Assembly (NCBI RefSeq): GCF_029318685.1
Contig: NZ_CP119677.1
Span: 1,977,001-2,041,000 of the forward strand
DNA length: 64,000 bases
Source of the DNA: Ruminiclostridium papyrosolvens DSM 2782
Lineage (GTDB): Bacteria > Bacillota > Clostridia > Acetivibrionales > DSM-1351
Direction of reading: 5' to 3'
Position numbers and translations under genes: made by a program. Below the pieces are notes generated by a model, which searched no databases, had not been told where the DNA came from, and saw only the letters and a list, made by a program, of their open reading frames with translations. Of the stretch, positions 49,975-59,380 are shown one piece after another. Every line of letters begins with the position of its first letter. The stretch's first letter is position 1.

Positions 49975-51159
49975 ATGCCAATCACAACGGAATCAATAAA
50001 TCAGGTTTTTAAGACGGTATACCTTCCTATGGTAAGCGAACAGATTAATGTAAGCTTGGCAGCGGTAGCACAGAAGATTGAATCAACTACTACAGATATT
50101 GAGACTACGGGAACAGTCGTAAAATGTGTACCGTATGGACTTAACGGTGGAACAGGTTCTATAAATGAAAATGACCCTTTGCCGATGAGTGGCTCTAATA
50201 AAAGAGAGAATTTCAGAAGTGAGTTAAAAACTCTGGCCGGTACTTTGGAAATTACAGATAAAGCTTGGAAATCATCTATTTCCAACGTAGCTGCTTTTGA
50301 AAATCTTTTAACTTCAAATATGGACGGACTTAAAAAGTCTTGCCAGTTCTCAGCAGGAAGACAGTATTATGGTGACGGAACTGGTGAGCTTACACGCTGT
50401 GGTACTACCACCGATTCGTTAACGGTAGAGGTAGCAAGTACTCAGTATCTTGTAGAAGGTATGATAGTTGATTTAATAACCAATTCAACAGGAGCAGAAA
50501 TAACAAACGGATCTAAAAGACGTATCAAGTCCATTGATAGAGCTAATAAAACCATTACTCTCGAAGGAACAGCAACGGTTACAACTGCATCAACTGTAAG
50601 TGTGTATGAACAGGGTTCTAAAGATAAAGAAATGACTGGACTTGGCAAAGTATTTGCAAAGGTAGGCTCTCTCTATGGCCTTGAAAAAGCTAGTTACAGT
50701 TGGCTTGTCCCTCAGCTTTTTGAAAATGTCGGCACTTTGACAAGCAGAAAGTTTGTAACAGCTATGAGACAGGTGAGAGATTATGCCGGAGGTAATGTTG
50801 ATTTCATTGCAACTGCTCCTGCTGTATACGAAGAATACTATGAATACTTGGAAACTATGCAAAGACAAGTCAATGTTGTTGACTTACAGGGTGGATTCAA
50901 GTCTTTGAGTGTAAATGGTATTCCTCTGACATCAGACAGGTTTATAAAGGATGGCGAAGCTCACGGCTTAACCTCAAATGAATGGAAACTGCATCAGTTA
51001 GATGATTGGAACTGGATGGAAGATGATAAAGGAGCAATCATAACGTTGATTAAAGGATATGCAAAGTATACTGCTTCTCTTATCAAATATGCTGAACTGA
51101 TTTGCGACCATCCCGGAGCTAATTTCAAAATGTCCGGTATTACTGTTACAGGCGGTTAA
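49975..51159 (+). CDS. Major capsid protein
   Basis: A 394-residue protein with HK97-fold features of P22-type coat proteins: a long N-terminal helix (NQVFKTVYLPMVSEQINVSL), SELKTLAGTLEITDKAWKSS, an inserted beta domain (residues about 145-205, TVEVASTQYLVEGMIVDLIT), and CDHPGANFKMSGITVTGG at the end. AAGGAGTG precedes the ATG. It lies right after the scaffold and is followed by a terminator-like hairpin. Confidence 0.85.
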   Translation: MPITTESINQVFKTVYLPMVSEQINVSLAAVAQKIESTTTDIETTGTVVKCVPYGLNGGTGSINENDPLPMSGSNKRENFRSELKTLAGTLEITDKAWKSSISNVAAFENLLTSNMDGLKKSCQFSAGRQYYGDGTGELTRCGTTTDSLTVEVASTQYLVEGMIVDLITNSTGAEITNGSKRRIKSIDRANKTITLEGTATVTTASTVSVYEQGSKDKEMTGLGKVFAKVGSLYGLEKASYSWLVPQLFENVGTLTSRKFVTAMRQVRDYAGGNVDFIATAPAVYEEYYEYLETMQRQVNVVDLQGGFKSLSVNGIPLTSDRFIKDGEAHGLTSNEWKLHQLDDWNWMEDDKGAIITLIKGYAKYTASLIKYAELICDHPGANFKMSGITVTGG

Positions 51160-51179
51160 TTAAAAATGTATTCCCATTA

Positions 51180-51224
51180 AAGGGGAGGGAAAATTAAACT
51201 TCCCTTCCCTGATTTTATTTTTGG
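51180..51224 (+). terminator. Hairpin after the capsid gene
   Basis: AGGGGAGGGAA pairs with TTCCCTTCCCT across an 8-base loop, with a broken T tract (GATTTTATTTTT). A partial terminator here would make capsid mRNA more abundant than that of downstream connector genes. Confidence 0.65.
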
Positions 51225-51234
51225 AGGTAATTTG

Positions 51235-51663
51235 ATGTTTGATTTAACTTATTTCAAAAATCGTGGTGATGTAGAACCACAATGTATACTTGTTGAAAAT
51301 GACGTTTATGGGATTGTTGACAGGTTACGTGAAATTGACAGTGGATACTTTGTTGTATTTAATCCGGATACACAGAGGTTTGAACTTCACCATTCAGAAC
51401 AAATAGACGGTTCGTATTGTTTGACATTCCCATATGAAGAGCTTGACGAAAGAGCAGTAACAAAAACATTAGAGACTTCATCAGCCAGAGCTAAGATAAT
51501 ACGTGCTGAAATGATAGCTCACAACGAAAAAATAGAACGTGACAGAAATAATAAAATTCAGGATGAAACATCATGGAAAACTAGAGAAATGTATCATTAT
51601 GCTTTAAGGCATGGAGTTGACGGAGAAATTGACAGTGCAGCCTATTCTACAAAATGGGCATAA
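51235..51663 (+). CDS. Structural-region hypothetical protein
   Basis: A 142-residue protein (MFDLTYFKNRGDVEPQCILV, DSGYFVVFNPDTQRFELHHS), beta-rich first half and a helical second half rich in E and R. TTGGAGGT precedes the ATG. It lies between capsid and connector genes, where small head-completion proteins are common. Not recognised. Confidence 0.65.
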   Translation: MFDLTYFKNRGDVEPQCILVENDVYGIVDRLREIDSGYFVVFNPDTQRFELHHSEQIDGSYCLTFPYEELDERAVTKTLETSSARAKIIRAEMIAHNEKIERDRNNKIQDETSWKTREMYHYALRHGVDGEIDSAAYSTKWA

Positions 51664-51684
51664 GTTTAGGAGGAGATTATAAAA

Positions 51685-52224
51685 ATGACATTAAATCCAT
51701 TAAGAGAAATTTTAAACAAAGCATCATATGAAGCAGGAATGCCGATTTCTGATAAGGATTTTATTAAACATTATAATAAATGCCTTAGTGATTTAAGCGA
51801 CTTATATGATACTGCTAAAGCCACGCAGGAGCAAACTATTGTTTGTGAGGATATAAACAATAAGTTTCCTCTTTTAAATAACTGCACAGGTATAAATCAG
51901 GTACTGTCTCCTGAAGGATTTAATATAAGAAACTTCAAAATAATAGACGGAAAATACATTCAGTTCTATTGGCGTGGCACATATACGGTAAGAGAATATA
52001 TTTTAAACACTCAAATTGCTAGTTTGAATGAAGATTTTGAATTAAATCCGGTATACGAAAGATGTATTCCTATTTACATAGCAGCCCAAATGGTTAAAAA
52101 AGTTGATAAAGATAATTACAAAGAATTAATGTCAGAGTTTACAGAGCTTGCAGCATTAGCCAATAGCAGCATCAGGAAAGTATCAAATAGATATAGACAG
52201 ATAAAAGCTCCAAGATTCCGCTAA
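51685..52224 (+). CDS. Head-tail connector/adaptor protein
   Basis: A 179-residue protein (LREILNKASYEAGMPISDKD, IKHYNKCLSDLSDLYDTAKA, LNPVYERCIPIYIAAQMVKK). Its helical ends with a beta middle resemble gp4/gp6-type adaptors that sit under the portal. GGAGGAGA upstream. Assignment rests on position and overall form. Confidence 0.6.
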   Translation: MTLNPLREILNKASYEAGMPISDKDFIKHYNKCLSDLSDLYDTAKATQEQTIVCEDINNKFPLLNNCTGINQVLSPEGFNIRNFKIIDGKYIQFYWRGTYTVREYILNTQIASLNEDFELNPVYERCIPIYIAAQMVKKVDKDNYKELMSEFTELAALANSSIRKVSNRYRQIKAPRFR

Positions 52225-52236
52225 GGGGGAAGGCTT

Positions 52237-52824
52237 ATGGAAATTGAAAAAGTGTACTACATAGCACTTGATATCAAAACCCGGTTAAAGTTCGAATTTA
52301 TGGAGTTTGTAAGAGGGGATACGCTTAATAAAATTAGTTTTACTATTACAAATAATGGGCAGAAAGTTAAATTATCTGACTACGCATTTAAAATATTACT
52401 AAAACGGCCGGACGGACAGATTGTACAAAGTAGCCCTACTGTTGTCGTAGATAAATTAGTTTATAGCATTGGGACTACAGAGCTTGAAAAGTGCGGATTA
52501 GTTATAGGTACCGTAGAAATATATGAGGGTTTGGACAAGATTACAACAAAGAACTTTACGTACCGGGTTGTGAACTCATTTAATGTTGAGAATATGTTGG
52601 ACAGCGAGACTGAATACCCCATAAATGAAATTACAAACTATACCCATACACAAGTAGTTCCGGCGAAAATTTGGACAGTACACCATACCTTAAATAAAAA
52701 ATGTAGTGTCATTGTGGTAGATTCTGCTGACAATACGGTTTTAGGTGACATTACATACATAGACATGCAGACAATAGAAATCAAATTTCAGGCTGAATTT
52801 TCAGGCAAGGCTTATTTAAATTAA
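52237..52824 (+). CDS. Tail/fibre protein with BppU-like N-terminus
   Basis: A 195-residue protein. EFVRGDTLNKISFTITNNGQ followed by LSDYAFKILLKRPDGQIVQS resembles the N-terminal domain of BppU-type phage proteins; the end (WTVHHTLNKKCSVIVVDSAD, QAEFSGKAYLN) is a beta domain repeated in phage fibres. AGGGGGAAGG upstream. Probably part of the adsorption apparatus. Confidence 0.65.
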   Translation: MEIEKVYYIALDIKTRLKFEFMEFVRGDTLNKISFTITNNGQKVKLSDYAFKILLKRPDGQIVQSSPTVVVDKLVYSIGTTELEKCGLVIGTVEIYEGLDKITTKNFTYRVVNSFNVENMLDSETEYPINEITNYTHTQVVPAKIWTVHHTLNKKCSVIVVDSADNTVLGDITYIDMQTIEIKFQAEFSGKAYLN

Positions 52825-52839
52825 ATGGAGGACAGAGAA

Positions 52840-53442
52840 ATGCTTGTATTAACAAATCTTAATCTTAATAAAAATGAATTACAGAATGTCAGACTTCAAA
52901 ATCTTGCAACAGGGCCTTCATCACCTTTAAGCGGTATAGTATATTTTAATACTGCTGACTCGAAATTCTACGGGTGGAATGGTAGTGGATGGATTAATCT
53001 TGGTGGAACAGGAACCGGCACAATTCCGACTAAAGTCAGTGACTTAGAAAATGATAGTGGCTTTATAACATCAACTATTACTGACCAACTTAACACTGAA
53101 ATCCAAAATATAAAAAATGTATTGGATGATGATACTGACGGGAGCATTACGGATTTTATTGCAAATTTAAAGGCACAGTGGGAAACTGCTGACAGCAATC
53201 TACAAACGCTGATAACTCAAAAAACTAATAAATATACTCAAGCAATTGGTGACGGGACGGCAACACAATTTAATGTGACTCATAATCTGAATACCCTTGA
53301 TGTAAATACATCTCTTAGGTCTAATCAAGCCCCATACGATGTAGTGTTTACAGATATTACAATAGTTGATGCTAACAATATAACAGTAACCTTTGCACAA
53401 GCTCCCACTGAAAACCAGTTCAAAGTAGTTGTAATAGGGTAG
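52840..53442 (+). CDS. Fibre protein
   Basis: A 200-residue protein. LQNLATGPSSPLSGIVYFNT, DSKFYGWNGSGWINLG and KVSDLENDSGFI are repeat-type segments of head or tail fibres; a helical bundle (TDQLNTEIQNIKNVLDDDTD) and a C-terminal beta domain (FNVTHNLNTLDVNTSLRSNQ) follow. The ATG at 52840 is preceded by GGAGGACAGAG. Confidence 0.7.
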   Translation: MLVLTNLNLNKNELQNVRLQNLATGPSSPLSGIVYFNTADSKFYGWNGSGWINLGGTGTGTIPTKVSDLENDSGFITSTITDQLNTEIQNIKNVLDDDTDGSITDFIANLKAQWETADSNLQTLITQKTNKYTQAIGDGTATQFNVTHNLNTLDVNTSLRSNQAPYDVVFTDITIVDANNITVTFAQAPTENQFKVVVIG

Positions 53443-53452
53443 GTGAGTTCTA

Positions 53453-53734
53453 TTGAAACTATTTGGAAGAGAATTTAAGTTCAACGAATTTGATGTAATA
53501 CATAAAGGAAATTTAATTGTTTGGGAGGGTGTACCTTCCGAGCCTGACGAAAACGGATTTACAACCGTGATTGATTATAAGCGTGGCGATGGAAGGAAAT
53601 ATCTTCAGATAAGATTTTTAAATCCAGTAGATGGTGTATATCAGAACTATAGCTTAACGTATTACGAAAATGACGGGATAACTGTAAAGTCGGAGTACAC
53701 TTATGATATTGCATTGGGAGAAGGGAGCGTTTAA
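53453..53734 (+). CDS. Small structural-region protein
   Basis: A 93-residue beta-rich protein, TTG start with TAGGTGAG upstream (KLFGREFKFNEFDVIHKGNL, DGVYQNYSLTYYENDGITVK). It lies between fibre and connector genes and is probably a minor structural protein. Not recognised. Confidence 0.6.
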   Translation: MKLFGREFKFNEFDVIHKGNLIVWEGVPSEPDENGFTTVIDYKRGDGRKYLQIRFLNPVDGVYQNYSLTYYENDGITVKSEYTYDIALGEGSV

Positions 53735-53736
53735 AA

Positions 53737-54318
53737 GTGCCACAAACCATTAATGAAATAAAAATATTCCTTCAAAGCATTAAACCAGATTCCATTATAG
53801 TAAATGACCAAACAATTATACAGTTTGTGAATGAGGTTGACGGCTCAATTCATTATGAAATATACAAAGAAAAAACAAGTGTTGATTTCGCATTAGTCGA
53901 AGGCCAGTCAGAATATAACCTTCCTGATGGGGTGGTCTTTGATTATATTGACCAGGTATATGTTAATGATGAAAGTCTACAAAAAATAGATGAATCATAC
54001 AAAGACACCACGGGCTTTTTAAAAGGTTCAACATCATCCAAGGTAAGAATATACCCTGTCCCTAATGATAGTGACGAGACGGGCGAAACAAACCTAACAA
54101 TAGTATATCTCAAGCCATATGTAAAACATACATCTCTATTCGATACAGTGTTTGTAGATTCACCTCATGACAAGATGTATTATGAGTACCTGTCTGCAAA
54201 GATAGGCCTATTTAAGGAGGATACTGAAACCTTCAATAATATGATAACTCTGTACAATACATCAAAGGCTGAATATACAGCATGGTATAACGAGAGACAC
54301 ACAAATAGAAAGGCATAA
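53737..54318 (+). CDS. Tail adaptor protein
   Basis: A 193-residue protein: N-terminal helices (LQSIKPDSIIVNDQTIIQFV), a beta domain (EGQSEYNLPDGVVFDYIDQV) and a helical C-terminus (YYEYLSAKIGLFKEDTETFN). The same helix-beta-helix layout as the 51685 product suggests a second connector ring. GGGAGCG precedes the GTG start at 53737. Confidence 0.6.
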   Translation: MPQTINEIKIFLQSIKPDSIIVNDQTIIQFVNEVDGSIHYEIYKEKTSVDFALVEGQSEYNLPDGVVFDYIDQVYVNDESLQKIDESYKDTTGFLKGSTSSKVRIYPVPNDSDETGETNLTIVYLKPYVKHTSLFDTVFVDSPHDKMYYEYLSAKIGLFKEDTETFNNMITLYNTSKAEYTAWYNERHTNRKA

Positions 54319-54332
54319 GGCGGTGTAAACTT

Positions 54333-55703
54333 ATGGATACTCCAAAATTAAAATCAAAATCCAAAATTCTTTCTGAGAATACAGATGTAATCACATTTAA
54401 GGGACTGAATAGGATGCCACATATAGAAAAAGGCGAACTCAGGAGCATGGTGAACGTATGTTCAGACTATCCCACCTGTATTTCTCCAAGACCTCCAAGG
54501 TATCTGTATAATTGGCTGTACAATCCAAATAAAGATGCTTGTAATATGATTGCATTAAGCAATGGCAAGTTTTGTTGGACTATAGGCAGCACTTTTTTTT
54601 ATGACGGGATAGGGTTTCCCAGTACAGTAATAAATGGGACTAAAAGTATGTGTGAGTTTGGAAACTATGTACTAATTTTCCCTGATAAAAAATATTTTGA
54701 TATAAACTCAGAGACAATAAATTCATTGGGTAGTGGTACATATCCGGCAGCAGGTTCATGCCCTGATATTAAATGGGCATGTGTTTTTAATAACAGAGTA
54801 TGGGGAGTAGGTGGGAACGGCGTTTATGGAAGTAAATTTAAAGACCCGTTTACATGGACAAAGTTCAGTAATCCAGTAGAGGAATCTGATAGTATTTATT
54901 TTGAGATTGATAAGACTTACGGGGAATTAACTGGGATTAAGCCCCTTGAAAATCATATGGTATTTACAACAAGTACCACCGTATTTGAACTCTATGGGAA
55001 TAAACCAACAAACTATATTCCTAGACTTGTAACTAACTCAAGTGGTTGTATATCACATAAGAGTATGGCAGAAATAGACGGAAGGGTTTTTATGCTTGAC
55101 CGAAAAGGTATAAGTGTTTATGGTGGTTCTTTCCCACAACCTATTTCACTACAGCTTCAAGAAAAAGTTGAAAACTATCCGGGAGTGGGAATAGCATTCA
55201 ATCATAAGTATTATATTAATTTTTCTTCAAGTGCAAACAATCAACCAACATACCCGTTATATGTTTATGACACCCTACTTGGCTACTGGTATCAGGAAGA
55301 TTCAAATCTTCGTATTTTTGATTTTTGTGTATCAAACAATGCACTATATGCCCTTACTACAAACTCTATTATGAAGTTATCTGGTAATTCGGATTACGAT
55401 GAAACGGTTGCATGGCAAGTAGAAACAGATAGGTTTACGGAGCAGTACCTCGGCATGAAGGCTACAAGTAAGATAAAAATCGAGGTTGAATTGGAATCCG
55501 GTTCTGATATGTCAGTATTCATAAAAACAGATGGCAGCAATTACAGACCTTTAGGAACCGATACTCAATCAGGGTATCATTATTTCACTACATATGAAAT
55601 TCCAAGACATGCATTTTGGTTTCAACTGAAATTGGCAGGCAATGGCAAATGCAAAGTATACTCAATTATAAGAGAAATTATTGTAAAAAGTGATATTGAA
55701 TAG
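54333..55703 (+). CDS. gp10-like tail stabilization/nozzle protein
   Basis: A 456-residue protein rich in short beta strands (NMIALSNGKFCWTIGSTFFY, CEFGNYVLIFPDKKYFDI, WACVFNNRVWGVGGNGVYGS, MVFTTSTTVFELYG), matching the beta-propeller nozzle proteins of P22 gp10 / T7 gp12 type. Such proteins form the short tail tube below the connector. Its presence with no tape-measure gene is the main argument for a podovirus. Confidence 0.75.
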   Translation: MDTPKLKSKSKILSENTDVITFKGLNRMPHIEKGELRSMVNVCSDYPTCISPRPPRYLYNWLYNPNKDACNMIALSNGKFCWTIGSTFFYDGIGFPSTVINGTKSMCEFGNYVLIFPDKKYFDINSETINSLGSGTYPAAGSCPDIKWACVFNNRVWGVGGNGVYGSKFKDPFTWTKFSNPVEESDSIYFEIDKTYGELTGIKPLENHMVFTTSTTVFELYGNKPTNYIPRLVTNSSGCISHKSMAEIDGRVFMLDRKGISVYGGSFPQPISLQLQEKVENYPGVGIAFNHKYYINFSSSANNQPTYPLYVYDTLLGYWYQEDSNLRIFDFCVSNNALYALTTNSIMKLSGNSDYDETVAWQVETDRFTEQYLGMKATSKIKIEVELESGSDMSVFIKTDGSNYRPLGTDTQSGYHYFTTYEIPRHAFWFQLKLAGNGKCKVYSIIREIIVKSDIE

Positions 55704-55715
55704 GAGGATTTTATT

Positions 55716-56492
55716 ATGGCATTAGTATTTTTACCACGGGTTTCATTGGACAAGGACGATAAAAAGTCAATTCAGAATCTTTATGATGCGTACAACAAGA
55801 TGAGAAAGGAAATGGAATTTCTTCTTGAGAACTTGGACGAGGATAACGTTGATTCAAGATTTATCAAAAAACTCATAGCCGACTATATAAAGGCTGATTT
55901 AGTTGTAACCAATACAATAATTACTCAGAACCTGTATGCAGATTTAGGAGATATAGCGAGGCTCACAGTTAACAGACTGCTTTCAAGTAATATTCTGACT
56001 GACCCGGCAGTAATGAATTACATAGATATAAAAGACCAGTATATTGTTTTCAAAAAAGGTGTAAGAGATGATACTCAGCCAAAGGCACAGTATAAAAACG
56101 AGGATGGCGACCCATTGTACTGGACTATAAATAAGACTTCGGGAGAACAGGAAATAACTACAGAGGTAACAGACAATCCAGTAATGGTATATCAATACAA
56201 AACGTCTGAACGATTAAAGATTTTCTTTGATGAAAACACGGCTACCAGTTACCCTAAAATAGTATGGGGAGAAGGTAACGGGACAGGTGATGAACAAAAA
56301 GCTTTCATGTATAAGGACGATACAGGAATGTCAATAGATTATATAACTTCATCAAATGAAACTTTGTCAATTAAACTCGGAGAGAGTGGCATATTGATAA
56401 ACGGTTCACCATATCACCAAATTACATATGGAACCGGTGAACCTCCTGTGGATGGCAAGGAAGGCGATATATATTTTAAGGTGGTGGGCTAA
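55716..56492 (+). CDS. Tail fibre/structural protein
   Basis: A 258-residue protein: N-terminal coiled coil (DDKKSIQNLYDAYNKMRKEM), a long helix region, then a beta-rich C-terminus (QITYGTGEPPVDGKEGDIYF). GGAGGATT precedes the ATG. The tip segment GEPPVDGKEGDIYFKV is typical of phage fibre C-termini. Not recognised more precisely. Confidence 0.6.
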   Translation: MALVFLPRVSLDKDDKKSIQNLYDAYNKMRKEMEFLLENLDEDNVDSRFIKKLIADYIKADLVVTNTIITQNLYADLGDIARLTVNRLLSSNILTDPAVMNYIDIKDQYIVFKKGVRDDTQPKAQYKNEDGDPLYWTINKTSGEQEITTEVTDNPVMVYQYKTSERLKIFFDENTATSYPKIVWGEGNGTGDEQKAFMYKDDTGMSIDYITSSNETLSIKLGESGILINGSPYHQITYGTGEPPVDGKEGDIYFKVVG

Positions 56493-57506
56493 ATGTCAGG
56501 ACTTACCCCGTTAACTGAATATCCCGGAGGATTAAATATATATAATGATAGTGCTTTTTCTATCGAAACAAAGATATTCGCAACATCAAATAACAGCACT
56601 TGGTATCAATATGACCTTAACACAAATACGTGGACATTGATTCCTTTATCATGGAACAAATCTTATATAATGGCCTACGACAACGATAGAATTTACATTT
56701 GGGGATATGACTACAATAGCTATTATTATGATATAAACACAGGTGATGTAACACCAAATAGTGGACTTCCTCTTGATCATAAAGCGTCAGTTATCGTGAA
56801 TGGTATTATTTACTCGTTTTTTTATTTTAATAGTAATGGGATAGACAGATTTTGCAAGCTTCAAAATAACTCATGGGTTAGTCTTTCAAAACCAGATATG
56901 GGGAACACGTCTAATTTTAGATACCTGCACGTATGGAACAATTATATTTATTTGTTTAATATTAATGGAACTTATAGGTATGATGTTCTTACAAATACAT
57001 GGGTAACATTAACCCTTCCGACTGGTACGTACTCCCAATATTACGGTAACAATGAAAAACCAATAGAATACAATGGCAAACTATACTTTTTGTTTTATAT
57101 CTTTTTATTTATTTTTGATTTGGTGACAGAAACGTGGCAACAATCCATAAGACCAACACTACCTCGTTATTATGATACATACGGAGCCTCGTATTTGTCT
57201 TGTGTCAATGGGTTATTTGCCATTAATGAACAGAACAGTTGCTTAATGCAATTAAACTTACAGACAAATACTTGGAGCTTTGTAGACACTACAAATATTA
57301 TTACAGAATTGCACAACTATTCTACAACAAGTTTGTTTGCAATAAAAGGAAAAACAATACTAATGTATGGTTCAAGCGGAAATCCAAACATAATATTTTT
57401 ACGCTCATCAGGTGTTTGGAAAGAACCAGTACCATATTTAAAAACAAATACTGCTTGGAAAAATAGTATAACACCAAATATCAGAATTAACGGAACTTGG
57501 AAATAA
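56493..57506 (+). CDS. Kelch-like beta-propeller receptor-binding protein
   Basis: A 337-residue protein made of repeats such as STWYQYDLNTNTWTLIPLSW, GTYRYDVLTNTWVTLTLPTG and CLMQLNLQTNTWSFVDT: strand-rich blades with the 'YDxxTNTW' signature of kelch-type propellers. The last residues end in TAWKNSITPNIRINGTWK. Placed last in the tail operon, it is the best candidate for host-surface recognition. The start is coupled to the previous stop. Confidence 0.75.
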   Translation: MSGLTPLTEYPGGLNIYNDSAFSIETKIFATSNNSTWYQYDLNTNTWTLIPLSWNKSYIMAYDNDRIYIWGYDYNSYYYDINTGDVTPNSGLPLDHKASVIVNGIIYSFFYFNSNGIDRFCKLQNNSWVSLSKPDMGNTSNFRYLHVWNNYIYLFNINGTYRYDVLTNTWVTLTLPTGTYSQYYGNNEKPIEYNGKLYFLFYIFLFIFDLVTETWQQSIRPTLPRYYDTYGASYLSCVNGLFAINEQNSCLMQLNLQTNTWSFVDTTNIITELHNYSTTSLFAIKGKTILMYGSSGNPNIIFLRSSGVWKEPVPYLKTNTAWKNSITPNIRINGTWK

Positions 57507-57519
57507 CCTTTAAAAACAA

Positions 57520-57548
57520 AAAGCAGGGGGATTAACCCTCTGCTTTAA
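57520..57548. terminator. Bidirectional terminator
   Basis: AAAGCAG and CTGCTTT arms with extra G-C pairs in the loop (GGGG/CCCT). It ends the tail operon rightward and overlaps the 3' end of the convergent stalk-domain gene. Confidence 0.75.
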
Positions 57549-58215
57549 TTATTGGTAACATTGTGTTTTCGTAATAATCAAGTGTAAAATATTCTAAATC
57601 ATTTATATAAAGGTATTCAACTTCGTAAATTAACTCTTTCTTGTCAGATGTACGTTTTAAAGCAAGAATATATTTTTGTGGAATCGTACCATCTGCTGTT
57701 TTAAACCTAATTGAATGGTATTTTGAAAGTATATCATTTGATAAAACAAATTTCTGAGGATTATTTTTATAAGTGTAAACATATAAACCATCAGAAGTTT
57801 TTTCCTCACATAGGTTTAATTTACCAAACAACTTAGTATGCCTATCCATATTATCATTCGGAATAATATCATCTTTAGAGGTCTTTGGAATTATAGGAGC
57901 TTCGGTATTGGTTTGGCTGCCATTTGTAGATGTACCGGGAGAAGGTACCGCAGTATTGTCAGAAATATTAACAGTACTGGTTTTTCCATCCCATTGAACT
58001 TTAGCTCCTAAAGCTTCAGCAACATATTTGGCAGGAACGTAGGTTCTGCTGTTTATTGTTACTGGTTCTTCACCATTTGCAAATGATACTTTCTCACCAT
58101 TTATAACAACTTTTACCCCGTTGAATATTGCCTGAACTGTATCGGTTTTAGCCAAAGAGGGTATTGCACACATTAGCACTGCACCCATTATAAAGCCCAA
58201 TATAAATTTTTTCAT
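57532..58215 (-). CDS. Secreted stalk-domain protein (copper-amine-oxidase N-terminal domain)
   Basis: A 227-residue protein with a signal peptide (KKFILGFIMGAVLMCAIPSL then AKTD) and one copper-amine-oxidase-N/stalk domain (GVKVVINGEKVSFANGEEPV, INSRTYVPAKYVAEALG, VQWDGKTSTVNI), a linker rich in T/S/P/N, and an unassigned C-terminal domain. These domains are very common on exported clostridial proteins. Encoded against the late genes, it is a probable moron expressed in the lysogen and exported to the cell surface. AAGGAGA precedes the start at 58215. Confidence 0.8.
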   Translation of the reverse strand: MKKFILGFIMGAVLMCAIPSLAKTDTVQAIFNGVKVVINGEKVSFANGEEPVTINSRTYVPAKYVAEALGAKVQWDGKTSTVNISDNTAVPSPGTSTNGSQTNTEAPIIPKTSKDDIIPNDNMDRHTKLFGKLNLCEEKTSDGLYVYTYKNNPQKFVLSNDILSKYHSIRFKTADGTIPQKYILALKRTSDKKELIYEVEYLYINDLEYFTLDYYENTMLPIIKAEG

Positions 58216-58343
58216 ACTCATTTCTCCTTACATATAAAAAATATACCTCTAATTACATTATATCCCATAAGTGTTACTAAATAAACAGTCTTATAAAATT
58301 TTTAAAGTATAAACGTCATACTTGCTAATGGATAAAATAGGAC

Positions 58344-58406
58344 TTATAATAAAGTTATCCACAGAATTATCAACAGGGAGGTTGTGGATAAGTGAAATAA
58401 TCCACA
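58344..58406. other. DnaA-box cluster 2
   Basis: TTATCCACA (58355-58363), TTATCAACA (58367-58375), TGTGGATAA (58383-58391, opposite strand) and TAATCCACA (58398-58406). The first 22 bases are identical to 40801-40822. It lies immediately upstream of the BRO gene. It may be a second origin, a regulatory DnaA site or a copied part of cluster 1. Confidence 0.6.
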
Positions 58407-58429
58407 AGAAAATAATGGGAGGAAAATAG

Positions 58430-59185
58430 ATGCAATTAATTAAGTCAGAAAGCTTTGGTTCAGTTCAATGTGACGTATGGAAGGATGAAAATGGCGAAAT
58501 GTGGTTTACCAGAGAACAGATAGGCCAAGCCTTGGAGTATGGTACGCCAAGAATAGCTATTGCAAATATTCACGAAAGAAACGCAGATAGGATTGATAAA
58601 TTTTCAGCTGTAGTCAAATTGAGTACACCTTCAGGAATACAAGAAACGTATATTTATAGCCACAAAGGTTTAAACGAAATATGCCGTTTCAGTAGACAGC
58701 CAAAAGCAGATGCTTTTATGGATTGGGTATGGGAAGTAATTGAATCTATCCGTAAACATGGCATGTATGCTAAGGATGAATTGTTAGATAATCCTGATTT
58801 AATGATAGAGGTAATAACACAGCTTAAAAAAGAGCGTGAAGAAAAGAAACTTCTTCAAACAGAAAATAAGTTGTTGTCACAGGAAAAACTTACTTGGGCA
58901 GACAGGAAGGTTATTGAAGCTATTGTCAAAAAGATAGGGAGTAACATTGGCTATGACGTAGCTTGGAAAGAGTTTAAAAAGGAGCTTCTTTACTCACATG
59001 GAATATGCCTTAATTCAAGGATTACGAATTGGAGAAATTCTACTGGGAAAAAGACTGGTCCCAGAACATTGGACATGATAGATGATGATGAATTACAGGC
59101 ATGTCTTGCTACAGCGACTGCATCTGCAAGGCACCACGGTATAGATATTTCTGACATCATTAAAAAATTTGAGAAGTCGGCTTAA
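58430..59185 (+). CDS. BRO-family antirepressor
   Basis: A 251-residue protein. The N-terminal BRO-N domain reads SVQCDVWKDENGEMWFTREQ, IGQALEYGTPRIAIANIHER and HKGLNEICRFSRQPKADAFM; a coiled segment and a C-terminal domain with TWADRKVIEAIVKKIGSNIG follow. Such proteins act as antirepressors or DNA-binding regulators. Its position, 48 kb from the repressor and beside the stalk-domain gene, suggests a separate cassette. GGAGG precedes the ATG. Confidence 0.85.
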   Translation: MQLIKSESFGSVQCDVWKDENGEMWFTREQIGQALEYGTPRIAIANIHERNADRIDKFSAVVKLSTPSGIQETYIYSHKGLNEICRFSRQPKADAFMDWVWEVIESIRKHGMYAKDELLDNPDLMIEVITQLKKEREEKKLLQTENKLLSQEKLTWADRKVIEAIVKKIGSNIGYDVAWKEFKKELLYSHGICLNSRITNWRNSTGKKTGPRTLDMIDDDELQACLATATASARHHGIDISDIIKKFEKSA

Positions 59186-59325
59186 ATGGGATAAATAAAT
59201 CTACTCTTGGAAGGGTTGTATTTAAAAAGGAATCCTAAAAACAAACAAAGGTTGGATACCAGAACCAAGCTTATATATATGGAAAACATAAATAACTAAA
59301 TTGAACATATTTGACCAAACATTAC

Positions 59326-59354
59326 AAGCTACTGTGTAACAATGACAGTAGCTT
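59326..59354 (+). terminator. Hairpin before ejection-protein genes
   Basis: AAGCTACTGT and ACAGTAGCTT form a perfect 10-bp stem with a 9-base loop; the following T tract is weak. TTTGACCA lies just before it at 59310. Confidence 0.55.
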
Positions 59355-59380
59355 AATTTATGTTTTAAGGAGGGCTAAAT

